Part shown: positions 34,450-42,204 of the stretch, piece by piece
How positions within the stretch are numbered: position 1 is the stretch's first letter
Layout: the number at the start of each line of letters is the position of its first letter
Assembly (NCBI GenBank): GCA_963754535.1
Contig: CAVWGG010000009.1
Location: forward strand, 62,001-126,000
Reading direction: 5' to 3'
Length of the DNA stretch: 64,000 bases
Origin: RPQJ01 sp963754535
Lineage (GTDB): Bacteria > Pseudomonadota > Gammaproteobacteria > Steroidobacterales > Steroidobacteraceae
Position numbers and translations under genes: made by a program
The notes under the pieces: model-generated
Databases searched by the model: none
What the model saw: the letters and a program-made list of their open reading frames with translations, nothing else
Told to the model about the DNA's origin: nothing

Positions 34450-37041
34450 TCAGGCGATTCGCTGCCCGGCGGGCGCCTCGCCTTCCTGTTGGACCGGAAC
34501 GGCCGTCACCTGCCCGTCGCGCAGCAGCTTGACGCAGGCCTTGACCACCCTCGCATCGTACCGGCGACCGGCCTGCGACTGAAGTTCGTCGAGGCACGCC
34601 GTCAGCGTCAGGGCCGGACGGTGCGGTCGCGGCGACAGCATGGCTTCGACCGCGTCGGCGACGGCGACGATGCGGGCTTCGAGCAGGATCTCTTCGCCCT
34701 TCAGCCCGCGCGGGTAGCCCGAGCCGTCGAGACGTTCGTGATGCTGGCGCACGGTTTCAGCCACCGGCCAGGGGAATTCAATGGCGCGCAGGACTTCGAA
34801 CCCACGCTCCGCGTGCGTCTTGATGAGATCGAACTCGGAAGCCGACAGAATGCCGGGTCGCCACAGCAGCTCGCGGGGAATCTGCAGCATCCCGACGTCG
34901 ATCAACTGGCCCATCACGCGCAGGCCCCGCACGGTGTGGCCCGGCAGCCCGAGCGCAGTGCCGATGCCCGCCGCATAGTCCCCGACGCGACGGGACCGCC
35001 CGGTCTTGCAGGCATCCTGCGCCTCGGCGAGCTCCGCGAGCGCTTCGATCGCGCCGAACATCACCCGCTCCATGTGATCCATGGCGGTGACGATCTCGGC
35101 GTCCGAGCGGCGACGGCGCAGCAACTTGGTCACTGCATCCGCAATGTGTTCGACGTGTCGACGGTCGTCGTCATCGTACGGCTGGGCCGCATCCGCAACG
35201 AGCAGCACGCCGGCGAGGCGGCCTCCGTCGAGCATCGGCACCACGAGCTGACGATGCAGTGCGCCCGGCAGTCCCGCCGCGCGCAGCTCAGCCGTGCCTT
35301 CCGTCGCGTCACGAATCACGGGGCGCTGGGATGCGGTGCATTCGCCCAGTGCCGTCGCGGATGGAGGTGGCCCACGCCAGCGCGTGAGTGTCGTCAGTGG
35401 CTCGGTGGATTCGGCGCCACGGCGTGCAGCGATCTCGAGCGCTGTCGCATCGCCCACGGGAAGGAACAGATAGCTCCGCGCGCTGCGCGTCAGCTCCTGC
35501 GCCAGTTGCAGCGTGCGGTCGAGTACTTCGATTTCGGTAAAGCCGTGCGCTCGCTGCGCGAGCTCGAGCAGGCGGCTCACGCGCGCATGGTCACGCTCGT
35601 TGCGTTCCGCTGCACGCTTCAGGCCCGACACGTCCCGCGCCGTCAGTACGCGAAAACCCGTGTTCTCGTCGATCGAGGCGAGCGAGACTTCGACTTCGAT
35701 CGCCTGTCCGTCCGGACGTCGCCAACGCACGTCCCGGCGCAGCGCGCCCGTGGCTGTGCGCGCGACGCTGCGCACGGTCGCATCGGCTTCGCCGCCGACC
35801 TCGAGCGACTGCAGCGTGAGCGTGCCGAGACGTTCCCGATCCGTGTTGAGCAATGCGAGCAGCGCCAGGTTGCCGTAGCGCAGGCGGCCCTCGCCGTCCA
35901 CGACACCGCACGGCTCGGGCGACGCTTCCAATGCATCGGCCTGCGCAGCGAGTTCCTGTTCGCGCGCGTGCGCCGCGAGTTCAGCGCTGATTTCGCGCGC
36001 CGTGAGCAGCCAGCTCGCACGGCCGGCATAGCTGGTGGCGACGCGCCGCAGTTCGAGCCGGGCTTCGCTGCCATCCGGACGTTGCCAGTGCAGCAGCGAC
36101 TCGTGCGTCGAGTCGTCCGCGAACTCGATGCCCGGCAGCAGTTCGCTGAGCGGCTTGCCGCGCAAGGCCGCGGGTTCCTGCCCGACCAGCGCCGCCGCCG
36201 AGTCGGTGGCCGCGTGCACGAGCTTCGAATCGATGTCGACGATCCACGTCGGCGTTGGTTGTGCCGCGAAGGCGCGCTCGGCGTCGTTGGCAGCCGACTG
36301 CAGGCGCGAACGTGCGGTCTGCAATTCGTTGAGCCGTGCCTCGAGCACCGAGACCTTGCCGATCTCGGCGCGCGATTCCTCGGCGGCGCCGCGCGCCTGC
36401 GACTCGGCCTCGACGGCCTGGCGCTGGGAGGTTTCCAGGTCGCGAATCCGCATCTGCAGTTCACGGATGCGCACGGATTCGGCGGCGGCGAATTCGGCAC
36501 GGGCGCGTGCCTCGTACTCGGCGCGTTCACGTGCGATGCGTTCCGCGACCGTCAGCTGCTTGTTGGTTGCTTCGACGTCACGAATCTGTTTCTCGAGATC
36601 GACGAGCCGGCGGCGATCCTGCTCGCGGCGGTCCAGGAGTTCCGGCACCAGCGCGGGCATGCGCATCGTGCCGGAACCCGTCGGCGCCTCGTCGAGCAGC
36701 GTGGCCAGCTCTTCGAGCGTCGAGCCGCGCGGAAAGAAGCGCTGCGCCCCGACTTCGGCGGCAAAGGCCTCGTACTTCGGCCCTTCGACACGGAACGAAT
36801 GCAGCAGCACCGGCAGGTGCATGAACGAGGGGTCTTCGCGGAGCCGGCGGCACAACGCAAAGCCGTCGAGCCGCGGCAACATCACGTCGCTCACGATCGC
36901 ATCGGGATTCTGGGTGCGGACGAGGTCGAGCGCCTCGACGCCGGACTTCGCCTTCAGTACGCGGTGGCCGCGCGATTGCAGCACGCTCTCGACAGCGGCG
37001 AGATCCTGGTCGCGTTCGTAGGCCAGCAGGACGGTCTTCAT
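34450..37041 (-). CDS. REC-PAS-PAS-GAF-HD-GYP protein with degenerate HD dyad
   Basis: An 863-residue multi-domain signalling protein. The receiver domain is at 1-120 with phospho-acceptor Asp52 (AIVSDVMLPRLDG). A long coiled coil follows (about 130-240), then two PAS domains (about 245-480), a GAF domain (about 495-640) and an HD-GYP domain (about 665-845). The GYP motif is intact (HHERLDGSGYPRG). The HD dyad, normally LHDIGK, reads LIDVGM (Ile714-Asp715), so the key metal-binding histidine is missing. HD-GYP domains degrade cyclic di-GMP; this one may be inactive or act as a binding module. It is probably co-transcribed with the beta-CASP nuclease. Confidence 0.92.
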   Translation of the reverse strand: MKTVLLAYERDQDLAAVESVLQSRGHRVLKAKSGVEALDLVRTQNPDAIVSDVMLPRLDGFALCRRLREDPSFMHLPVLLHSFRVEGPKYEAFAAEVGAQRFFPRGSTLEELATLLDEAPTGSGTMRMPALVPELLDRREQDRRRLVDLEKQIRDVEATNKQLTVAERIARERAEYEARARAEFAAAESVRIRELQMRIRDLETSQRQAVEAESQARGAAEESRAEIGKVSVLEARLNELQTARSRLQSAANDAERAFAAQPTPTWIVDIDSKLVHAATDSAAALVGQEPAALRGKPLSELLPGIEFADDSTHESLLHWQRPDGSEARLELRRVATSYAGRASWLLTAREISAELAAHAREQELAAQADALEASPEPCGVVDGEGRLRYGNLALLALLNTDRERLGTLTLQSLEVGGEADATVRSVARTATGALRRDVRWRRPDGQAIEVEVSLASIDENTGFRVLTARDVSGLKRAAERNERDHARVSRLLELAQRAHGFTEIEVLDRTLQLAQELTRSARSYLFLPVGDATALEIAARRGAESTEPLTTLTRWRGPPPSATALGECTASQRPVIRDATEGTAELRAAGLPGALHRQLVVPMLDGGRLAGVLLVADAAQPYDDDDRRHVEHIADAVTKLLRRRRSDAEIVTAMDHMERVMFGAIEALAELAEAQDACKTGRSRRVGDYAAGIGTALGLPGHTVRGLRVMGQLIDVGMLQIPRELLWRPGILSASEFDLIKTHAERGFEVLRAIEFPWPVAETVRQHHERLDGSGYPRGLKGEEILLEARIVAVADAVEAMLSPRPHRPALTLTACLDELQSQAGRRYDARVVKACVKLLRDGQVTAVPVQQEGEAPAGQRIA

Positions 37042-37244
37042 CGACGGACTTCAGCTCCATCACGCGGTGGCGGCGCTGCCGGGCAACGGCCCGGCGCTGT
37101 TCGCACCATCGCTGCCGGAAGTATGCTCCCCCGGCCGCGCGGCGCACCAATGCACGGCGTCAAGCAATCGACCTGCGTCACAAAACGCCGGGGGGGAGGG
37201 GTCCGGCTGTACAATCCAGCCAGGCCAGATTCGAGGAGACGACG

Positions 37245-37835
37245 ATGAACCGGCGCATGGCGTTTGCATGGACGGCAGCCCTGACCCTGCTCGCAGGCTG
37301 CGCCACGCATTGGGACGTCGACAGCTTCGAAGCCCCGGGAGGCAACGTGGCGTCCCACCGGACGTTCTTCTGGAAGGGCGGCGAATTCGGCACCGCCGCA
37401 CCCATCAATTCGACGATGGTCGCGTCGGCCACGACGGAGATGCGCACCGCGGTGACGACGGAACTGACCCGCAAGGGTTACGCCGAAGTCGACACCGCGG
37501 CGGGCGCAGACATGGTCGTCAGTTTCCACGTGGGTGGCTCGCAGAAATTCGTGCTGTCGGACGAGAAGCGCATCGGCGCGCCCTCCGCCACCACCGTGCT
37601 GAGCCCGAGCGAAATCCAGCCGCCGCCGGCGTCGAGCGTGCCGCGCGAAGTGCGGGTGCGCGACGGTTCGGTGCTGGTGTTCATCGACGACCGCGCGTCG
37701 GGCAGACTGATCTGGCGCGGCATGGTCACGGCGGAAACCCGCAGTGGTTCGACGGAACAGGGCGTGCGGCTGATCGGCCAGATGGCGCACGAAATCGCGA
37801 AGGAAGTGCCGGCCCGCGCCGGCGCACCGCAGTAG
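37245..37835 (+). CDS. DUF4136-type lipoprotein
   Basis: A 196-residue envelope lipoprotein; signal MNRRMAFAWTAALTLLAGC with lipidated Cys19. The body fits DUF4136: SHRTFFWKGG, a paired-helix stretch around MRTAVTTELTRKGYAEVD, ADMVVSFHVG and GSVLVFIDDRASGRLIWRG. Function of the family is unknown. GAGGAGACGACG stands before the ATG. It is convergent with the YdcZ-like gene only 6 bases away. Confidence 0.88.
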   Translation: MNRRMAFAWTAALTLLAGCATHWDVDSFEAPGGNVASHRTFFWKGGEFGTAAPINSTMVASATTEMRTAVTTELTRKGYAEVDTAAGADMVVSFHVGGSQKFVLSDEKRIGAPSATTVLSPSEIQPPPASSVPREVRVRDGSVLVFIDDRASGRLIWRGMVTAETRSGSTEQGVRLIGQMAHEIAKEVPARAGAPQ

Positions 37836-37841
37836 GCCGGC

Positions 37842-38288
37842 TCAGCGCCGCACGATGAGCAGCGCCCCAACCAGCAGCAGCACGGCGCCCAGCAGCCGCG
37901 TCGGCGTGACTGCGGTCTGCGGGTAGCCCAGGATGCCGAACTGGTCGACGACCAGTGCCACCGCCAACTGCCCTGCAATCACCAGCGCCACCATGGCCAT
38001 GCCACCGAGGCGTGGGCCGAGCACGGTGACCGAGGCAACGTAGATTGCACCGAGCAGGCCACCCATCCAGGCCCATGCCGGCATCTGCCCGAGGGTACCG
38101 GTCGAGGCGCGTGAGCCCGCAACGGCGGCGAACCCAATGAGCGCGAGCAGGCCGATGGCAAAGTTGATCGCCGACGCCCAGAGCGGCGAACCGATCGCGC
38201 GGGCCAGCGTCGCGTTCATGCCGACCTGCACGGTCAGGGCCCCGCCGACGAGCATCGCCAGCAGGTGCGGCCAGTAGTTCGCCATCAT
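37842..38288 (-). CDS. DMT-superfamily inner-membrane protein (DUF606/YdcZ)
   Basis: A 148-residue protein of five hydrophobic helices beginning MMANYWPHLLAMLVGGALTV. Family patterns are QVGMNATLARAIGSPLWASAINF, AWMGGLLGAIYVASVTVLGPRLG and GQLAVALVVDQFGILGYP. These short DMT proteins are thought to transport small metabolites as pairs or dimers. It begins 13 bases after the polymer-forming lipoprotein gene. Confidence 0.9.
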   Translation of the reverse strand: MMANYWPHLLAMLVGGALTVQVGMNATLARAIGSPLWASAINFAIGLLALIGFAAVAGSRASTGTLGQMPAWAWMGGLLGAIYVASVTVLGPRLGGMAMVALVIAGQLAVALVVDQFGILGYPQTAVTPTRLLGAVLLLVGALLIVRR

Positions 38289-38301
38289 CGTTGGCAGCTC
38301 C

Positions 38302-39450
38302 TCAGGCCTGCAGTGCAGCGTCGCGCCGCGGCCAGCCCTGCCAGACCAGCGCGCCGATGCCGAGCAGCAGCGCCGCGAACTTGACCCAGCCACCAATGAC
38401 CGGCACCAGGCCGACGAGCCATAAACCGAGCACGGCAAGCAGCAGGGCGAACAGCTTCCAGCGCGTCGTCGGGACGGTGTCGCTGCGCATGAAGCCGAGC
38501 AGCTTCTGCCCGACGAACATCGCGGCGGTGACCCAGCCGAGGAAGAGCAGCAACAGGTAGAGCATGAGCACGATCAACGCGAGCGGGATGCCGACGATCG
38601 TGACCAGCAGCAGCACGACCAGCACCGGCAGGCACACCAGGATCACGAACCCGAGCCCGAGGCTGCGCAGGGGTTCCTTGCCGATCCACTGCGCCGCGCG
38701 GGTTGAATACCCCGGGAAGGCGAGCATGAACAACGTGCCGGCAACGAACACCCCTAGCATCCACAGGAACGAGCCGACGCCGTGCGCGACGGTGCGAACG
38801 TCCTGCGCCGTTTCGTGCTCGTCGACGTAACGACTGACGTCCGACTGATGGAACTCGATACCGCCCGCGATCTGGGCGCCCGCGGGAAGCGTCGGCTCAC
38901 GCGCGCTGTGCACGACGAGCTTGCCGTCGATCCGGGTGTTCGGGCCGATGTCGACTTCTTCGGCCTGGACCTCGGCATCGCCCTGCACGACGCCGTCGAT
39001 GCGAACGCTGGCCCCGGAGGCCTGCAGGTATTCGTTCGCGTTGCCCTCGAACCGGATGCGTCCGCCGGTCAGCGACAACCCGCCCGCGATCGTCGTGGCG
39101 GGGCCGAGGGCCACGTCGCCGCCGGCAATGCGCGCATTGCCCGCGACGATTGCATCGACCTGCACTTCGCCGCCCGCAACGTAGAGATCGTCGCCGACGC
39201 TGCCGCCGATCGAGACCTCGCCTCCCACCGCGATGAGGTCACCCTTCACCTCGCCCGCCGTGGCGACGTGCCCGCCAGCGAGCATCGCGTCGCCTGCGAC
39301 CGGGTCGGTGAGATTGAGCGAGCCGCCTGCGCCGAAGTAGTCCGAGCCGAACTGCTTCGAAACGGAGTCCTCGCCATGATGCTCGAGGGTGCAGCCTGCA
39401 ATGACCAGCCCCAGGGCGAACACGCCCAGGGTCCGTGCGACGGGATTCAT
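38302..39450 (-). CDS. Lipoprotein with bactofilin-like beta-helix and four membrane helices
   Basis: A 382-residue protein. The signal MNPVARTLGVFALGLVIAGC gives lipidated Cys20. Residues 45-205 are short hexapeptide-like repeats (GDAMLAGGHVATAGEVKGDL, GDDLYVAGGEVQVDAIVAGN, GPATTIAGGLSLTGGRIRF), as in polymer-forming or bactofilin proteins. Residues 225-375 hold four strong membrane helices ending GALVWQGWPRRD. The combination suggests a surface or periplasmic beta-helix tethered to the inner membrane. It precedes the YdcZ-like gene on the same strand. Function unknown. Confidence 0.82.
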   Translation of the reverse strand: MNPVARTLGVFALGLVIAGCTLEHHGEDSVSKQFGSDYFGAGGSLNLTDPVAGDAMLAGGHVATAGEVKGDLIAVGGEVSIGGSVGDDLYVAGGEVQVDAIVAGNARIAGGDVALGPATTIAGGLSLTGGRIRFEGNANEYLQASGASVRIDGVVQGDAEVQAEEVDIGPNTRIDGKLVVHSAREPTLPAGAQIAGGIEFHQSDVSRYVDEHETAQDVRTVAHGVGSFLWMLGVFVAGTLFMLAFPGYSTRAAQWIGKEPLRSLGLGFVILVCLPVLVVLLLVTIVGIPLALIVLMLYLLLLFLGWVTAAMFVGQKLLGFMRSDTVPTTRWKLFALLLAVLGLWLVGLVPVIGGWVKFAALLLGIGALVWQGWPRRDAALQA

Positions 39451-39848
39451 ATCGGTACTCCTCGACTCCCGTCGCCCTGCCGGACAGGGACGCGCGAGAC
39501 TTTGCAGGCCATCACGGACCAGTCTAGGGCAAGCCCGCGGACGCGGATATGCCTGGCGACTCCACTCGTCCTGCGTTGACCACGCTTCATCGCGCGCACG
39601 GACAGCGCCAAAGAAAAAGCCGCGACTCGCTGTGCGAATCGCGGCTCTTCCGACGCGTCGTCTTCCGTGACGGCCCGCAATCGTCCCCCGGTCGGGCCTT
39701 CCATTTCGTCTGTCGCCCGGTCTCCCCCAGCTTGCGACTGTCGGGCTTTTTACGCGCTTTGCGGAGGGGCGTCACCTTGCAGCGCAAAAACGACTGCATA
39801 CGAATCAATGCCTGAATTTACGCGTCTCTTTTCTGCCACACCGGGCGG
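39451..39848. other. Intergenic region with a possible structured RNA on the minus strand
   Basis: I find no convincing gene in these 398 bases. Read on the minus strand, downstream of the methyltransferase gene, the sequence carries a T-rich patch and several short GC stems. Five GGA trinucleotides fall within about 80 bases (complements of TCC between 39648 and 39725). It then ends in an intrinsic terminator at 39611-39646. It may be the 3' end of the methyltransferase mRNA or a separate small RNA; no promoter is clear. Confidence 0.4.
39611..39646 (-). terminator. Rho-independent terminator, minus strand
   Basis: A 12-bp stem with one mismatch (39618-39629 with 39635-39646, GAGCCGCGATTCG on the minus strand) and a 5-base loop is followed by TTTTTCTT on the minus strand. 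It would end transcripts coming from 39849 or beyond. Confidence 0.8.
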
Positions 39849-40466
39849 TCAGGCTTTCAGCGCTGAGCCCTCGGTCATGTAGCCGGCGACGCGGGGGATG
39901 TGGCGCAGGTAATAGTGCTCGGCATCCTGCAGCTGCAGTCCCGACTGCCCGACCAGGGCGACCGTGTCGCGCGTGAGGTGACAGCCCCCACCGATCCGCT
40001 GCTGCAGCGGATTGAGACGGTGCTGCCACCTGGCGACGCCGGCATCCGGCGACAGGCCGTGCTCGAGGAAGAGAAACCGCCCCCCCGGCTTCAGCACGCG
40101 CTGGACCTCGCCAAGCGCATGGACGACGTCGGGAATCGAGCACAACGTCAGCGTGCAGACCACGGTGTCGAAGCTTTCGCCAGTGAATGGCAGGTGCTCG
40201 GCGTTGAGGTGATGGAAGTCGACGGCAATGCTGGAGGCTGCGATGCGTGGTCCCGAGAAGCGATCGAGGTCCGTATCTGGATCGATGGCCTCGATGCGGC
40301 TCACGCCCGGCGGGTAGTGCGGCAGGTTCCGGCCCGTGCCAAAGCCGATCTCCAGGATGCGGCCTGACGCACGCGCCAGGGTGCGCTTGCGCGGCTTGTC
40401 GAAAACGCGGCTACCCATGGCGAAATCGAGCAGGTACGGGAAAACGCAGTGATGGTAGATGCCCAT
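39849..40466 (-). CDS. Class I SAM-dependent methyltransferase
   Basis: A 205-residue methyltransferase. The SAM-binding glycine motif is ILEIGFGTGRNLPHYP, then EAIDPDTDL (acidic loop), FDTVVCTLTLCSIPD and VLKPGGRFLFLEHG. The layout resembles small thiol or phospholipid methyltransferases of the UbiE-like type; the substrate is not known. The ATG at 40466 shares a base with the stop of the c-type haem gene (TAATG), so the two are translated together. Confidence 0.9.
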   Translation of the reverse strand: MGIYHHCVFPYLLDFAMGSRVFDKPRKRTLARASGRILEIGFGTGRNLPHYPPGVSRIEAIDPDTDLDRFSGPRIAASSIAVDFHHLNAEHLPFTGESFDTVVCTLTLCSIPDVVHALGEVQRVLKPGGRFLFLEHGLSPDAGVARWQHRLNPLQQRIGGGCHLTRDTVALVGQSGLQLQDAEHYYLRHIPRVAGYMTEGSALKA

Positions 40467-41062
40467 TATCGAGTCGCAGGCCAGCGAACAGTGACGGCGC
40501 CGCGCAGCTGGCCGGGCTCGAATCCGGTCGCTGCGTCCTGCGGATAGTCGCGGGCGATGGCTGCCGCAACTTCGGGTGGAAGCGTCGCTCCATGGCACGT
40601 GAGGCACAACGGTTGCATCGCGATCGCCCGCAGATAACGACGCTCGATTCCCTGCGCTGATCGGAATTCGACGACGGCCTCGGGGGTCACAGCCGATGGC
40701 GGTGACGCGTTCGCGAGCACGGCGGCGAAGCTCTGCATGACCGCGCGCTCAAGGTCGTCCGGCGCATTCGCCGGGTTCCTCACGCGCATGGCCGTGCGTC
40801 CGACGTCGGCTCCCGCCGCCTCGGACAAGCGAGCTGCGATCTGTGGCGCCCGCGTCCGGCAGACCTCGATGGCTGCGACCGGCCCGCCTTGCTGCATCGC
40901 CTGCTTGAGCTCGGCCTGCAGTTCGCTCATGAGCTGATCGGCCAATGCGCGGCTGCGCTCGTCCCACGCCGCGGCCGTCTCACCTGCCTGGGCAGGACCC
41001 GCGATCAGCGCGCACATGCCCGCGACAACCGACATCAACCTTGCTTTTCGCCTGGAAGTCAT
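40466..41062 (-). CDS. Periplasmic single-haem protein, DUF3365/Tll0287-like
   Basis: A 198-residue exported protein. The signal peptide ends near CALIAGPAQAG. The body is a Tll0287-like (DUF3365) sensor fold: LADQLMSELQAELKQAMQQG, AIEVCRTRAPQIAARLSEAAG and MRVRNPANAPDDLE. A single c-type haem motif, CLTCH, lies near the C terminus. Such domains are thought to sense redox state or gas. The ATG at 41062 is preferred over a TTG at 41092. It is paired with the methyltransferase. Confidence 0.88.
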   Translation of the reverse strand: MTSRRKARLMSVVAGMCALIAGPAQAGETAAAWDERSRALADQLMSELQAELKQAMQQGGPVAAIEVCRTRAPQIAARLSEAAGADVGRTAMRVRNPANAPDDLERAVMQSFAAVLANASPPSAVTPEAVVEFRSAQGIERRYLRAIAMQPLCLTCHGATLPPEVAAAIARDYPQDAATGFEPGQLRGAVTVRWPATR

Positions 41063-41267
41063 GTGTTCACCGGCCTGTGGATGGTCATTCAATTCATAAG
41101 TTGAATTTTATTAATCGCCGCAATAAAAACTCAAGACTGCATTTTAATCACCTATTGTTCATAATACTTCTCGAATTCCGCGCCTTGCCTTCGCGTGCCA
41201 ACGACCCGGCGGTGAGGTAGATTGCGCGCCCACCCCGCCCCCGCCGGCCAGTATCTGTAGAGCAATC

Positions 41268-41990
41268 ATGGGACGCATTTTCGAAGTCAGAAAGCACACG
41301 ATGTTCGCGCGCTGGAACCGCATGGCAAAGCAGTTCAGCCGCATCGGCAAGGACATCACCATCGCGGTGAAGAAGGGCGGATCCGACCCGAACGCGAACC
41401 CTGCGCTGCGTCGTGCGATCCAGAACTCGCGCGCCGTGAACATGCCGAAGGACAAGGTCGAGTCGGCGATCAAGCGCGCTTCCGGGCGTGACGCGGCGAA
41501 TTTCGAAGAGGTCATCTACGAGGGTTACGCGCCGCACGGAGTCGCGGTGCTGGTCGAGTGCGCGACCGACAACCCCACGCGCACCGTCGCTGCGATCCGC
41601 AACGCGTTCAACAAGAACGGCGGCAACTTCGCCACGTCGGGCAGCGTCGCCTTCCAGTTCCGTCGCATGGGGGTGTTCCGGCTGGACCCCGCCGGCATCG
41701 ACCAGGACGACCTCGAGCTCTACCTGATCGACCATGGCCTGGAGGAGTTCGGCGAGAGCACCGGCGAAAAGGGCGAGCCGCAGCTCGTGGCCCGCTGCCT
41801 GTTCGAGGATTTCGGCACGTTGCAGAAGGCGCTCGAGGAACGCGGCATCACGCCGATCTCGGCCGAGCACGAATACATCTGCACCACCCCGACCGAGCTC
41901 GGCGAAGCCGAAGCGACCGAGGTGCTCGAGCTGATCGACAAGCTCGAGCAGGACGAGGACGTGCAGAAGGTCTACCACACGCTCGCTTGA
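41268..41990 (+). CDS. yebC: YebC/PmpR-family protein, divergent N terminus
   Basis: A 240-residue cytosolic protein of the YebC family (translation or transcription factor). The body is typical: KKGGSDPNANPALRRAIQNSRAVNMPKDKVESAIKRASG, then VIYEGYAPHGVAVLVECATD and FATSGSVAFQF. The first 35 residues (MGRIFEVRKHTMFARWNRMA) lack the usual MAGHSKWANI/HRKAAQDAKRG start and look more like the Bacteroidetes version. An AT-rich upstream region (about 41090-41175) separates it from the divergent haem-protein gene and probably holds both promoters. Confidence 0.9.
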   Translation: MGRIFEVRKHTMFARWNRMAKQFSRIGKDITIAVKKGGSDPNANPALRRAIQNSRAVNMPKDKVESAIKRASGRDAANFEEVIYEGYAPHGVAVLVECATDNPTRTVAAIRNAFNKNGGNFATSGSVAFQFRRMGVFRLDPAGIDQDDLELYLIDHGLEEFGESTGEKGEPQLVARCLFEDFGTLQKALEERGITPISAEHEYICTTPTELGEAEATEVLELIDKLEQDEDVQKVYHTLA

Positions 41991-42000
41991 GCAGCGCTCC

Positions 42001-42124
42001 CGGCCTGCTCGGTCGCGCCTGGAATGGCAGACACGCGCAGCGGAGCAAGCGGTCGATCCGAGGCCTTTCCCAGAGCTTGGAAAGGCAGACACGCGCTCTG
42101 GGAAAGGCCTCGGATCGACCGCTT
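42001..42124. repeat. Long perfect hairpin repeat with a decayed tandem neighbour
   Basis: Two 30-nt arms (42047-42076 and 42095-42124, starting AAGCGGTCGATCCG) are perfect inverted complements around an 18-nt loop, TTGGAAAGGCAGACACGC. Just upstream, TGGAATGGCAGACACGCGC (42020-42038) repeats the loop at 18 of 19 positions. It is flanked by poorly matching arms, as if an older copy had decayed. The element fills the gap between yebC and ygiQ and is unrelated in sequence to the other palindromic repeat. Confidence 0.9.
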
Positions 42125-42204
42125 CCACCGTTCGTGTTCGCTGCGACCAGATCGGCGCGGCGAACGAATAGGCTCCGTTGCAACACGTATACACTTCGCC
42201 TCCC

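Noticed and set aside
34438..37248. 936-codon open frame antisense to the HD-GYP gene
   Set aside because: Low-complexity, Arg-rich translation with no motif; the opposite strand encodes clear REC, PAS, GAF and HD-GYP domains.
39447..39704. 85-codon frame overlapping the start of the beta-helix lipoprotein gene
   Set aside because: An intrinsic terminator lies inside it, and its translation is Arg-rich with no homologue-like pattern.
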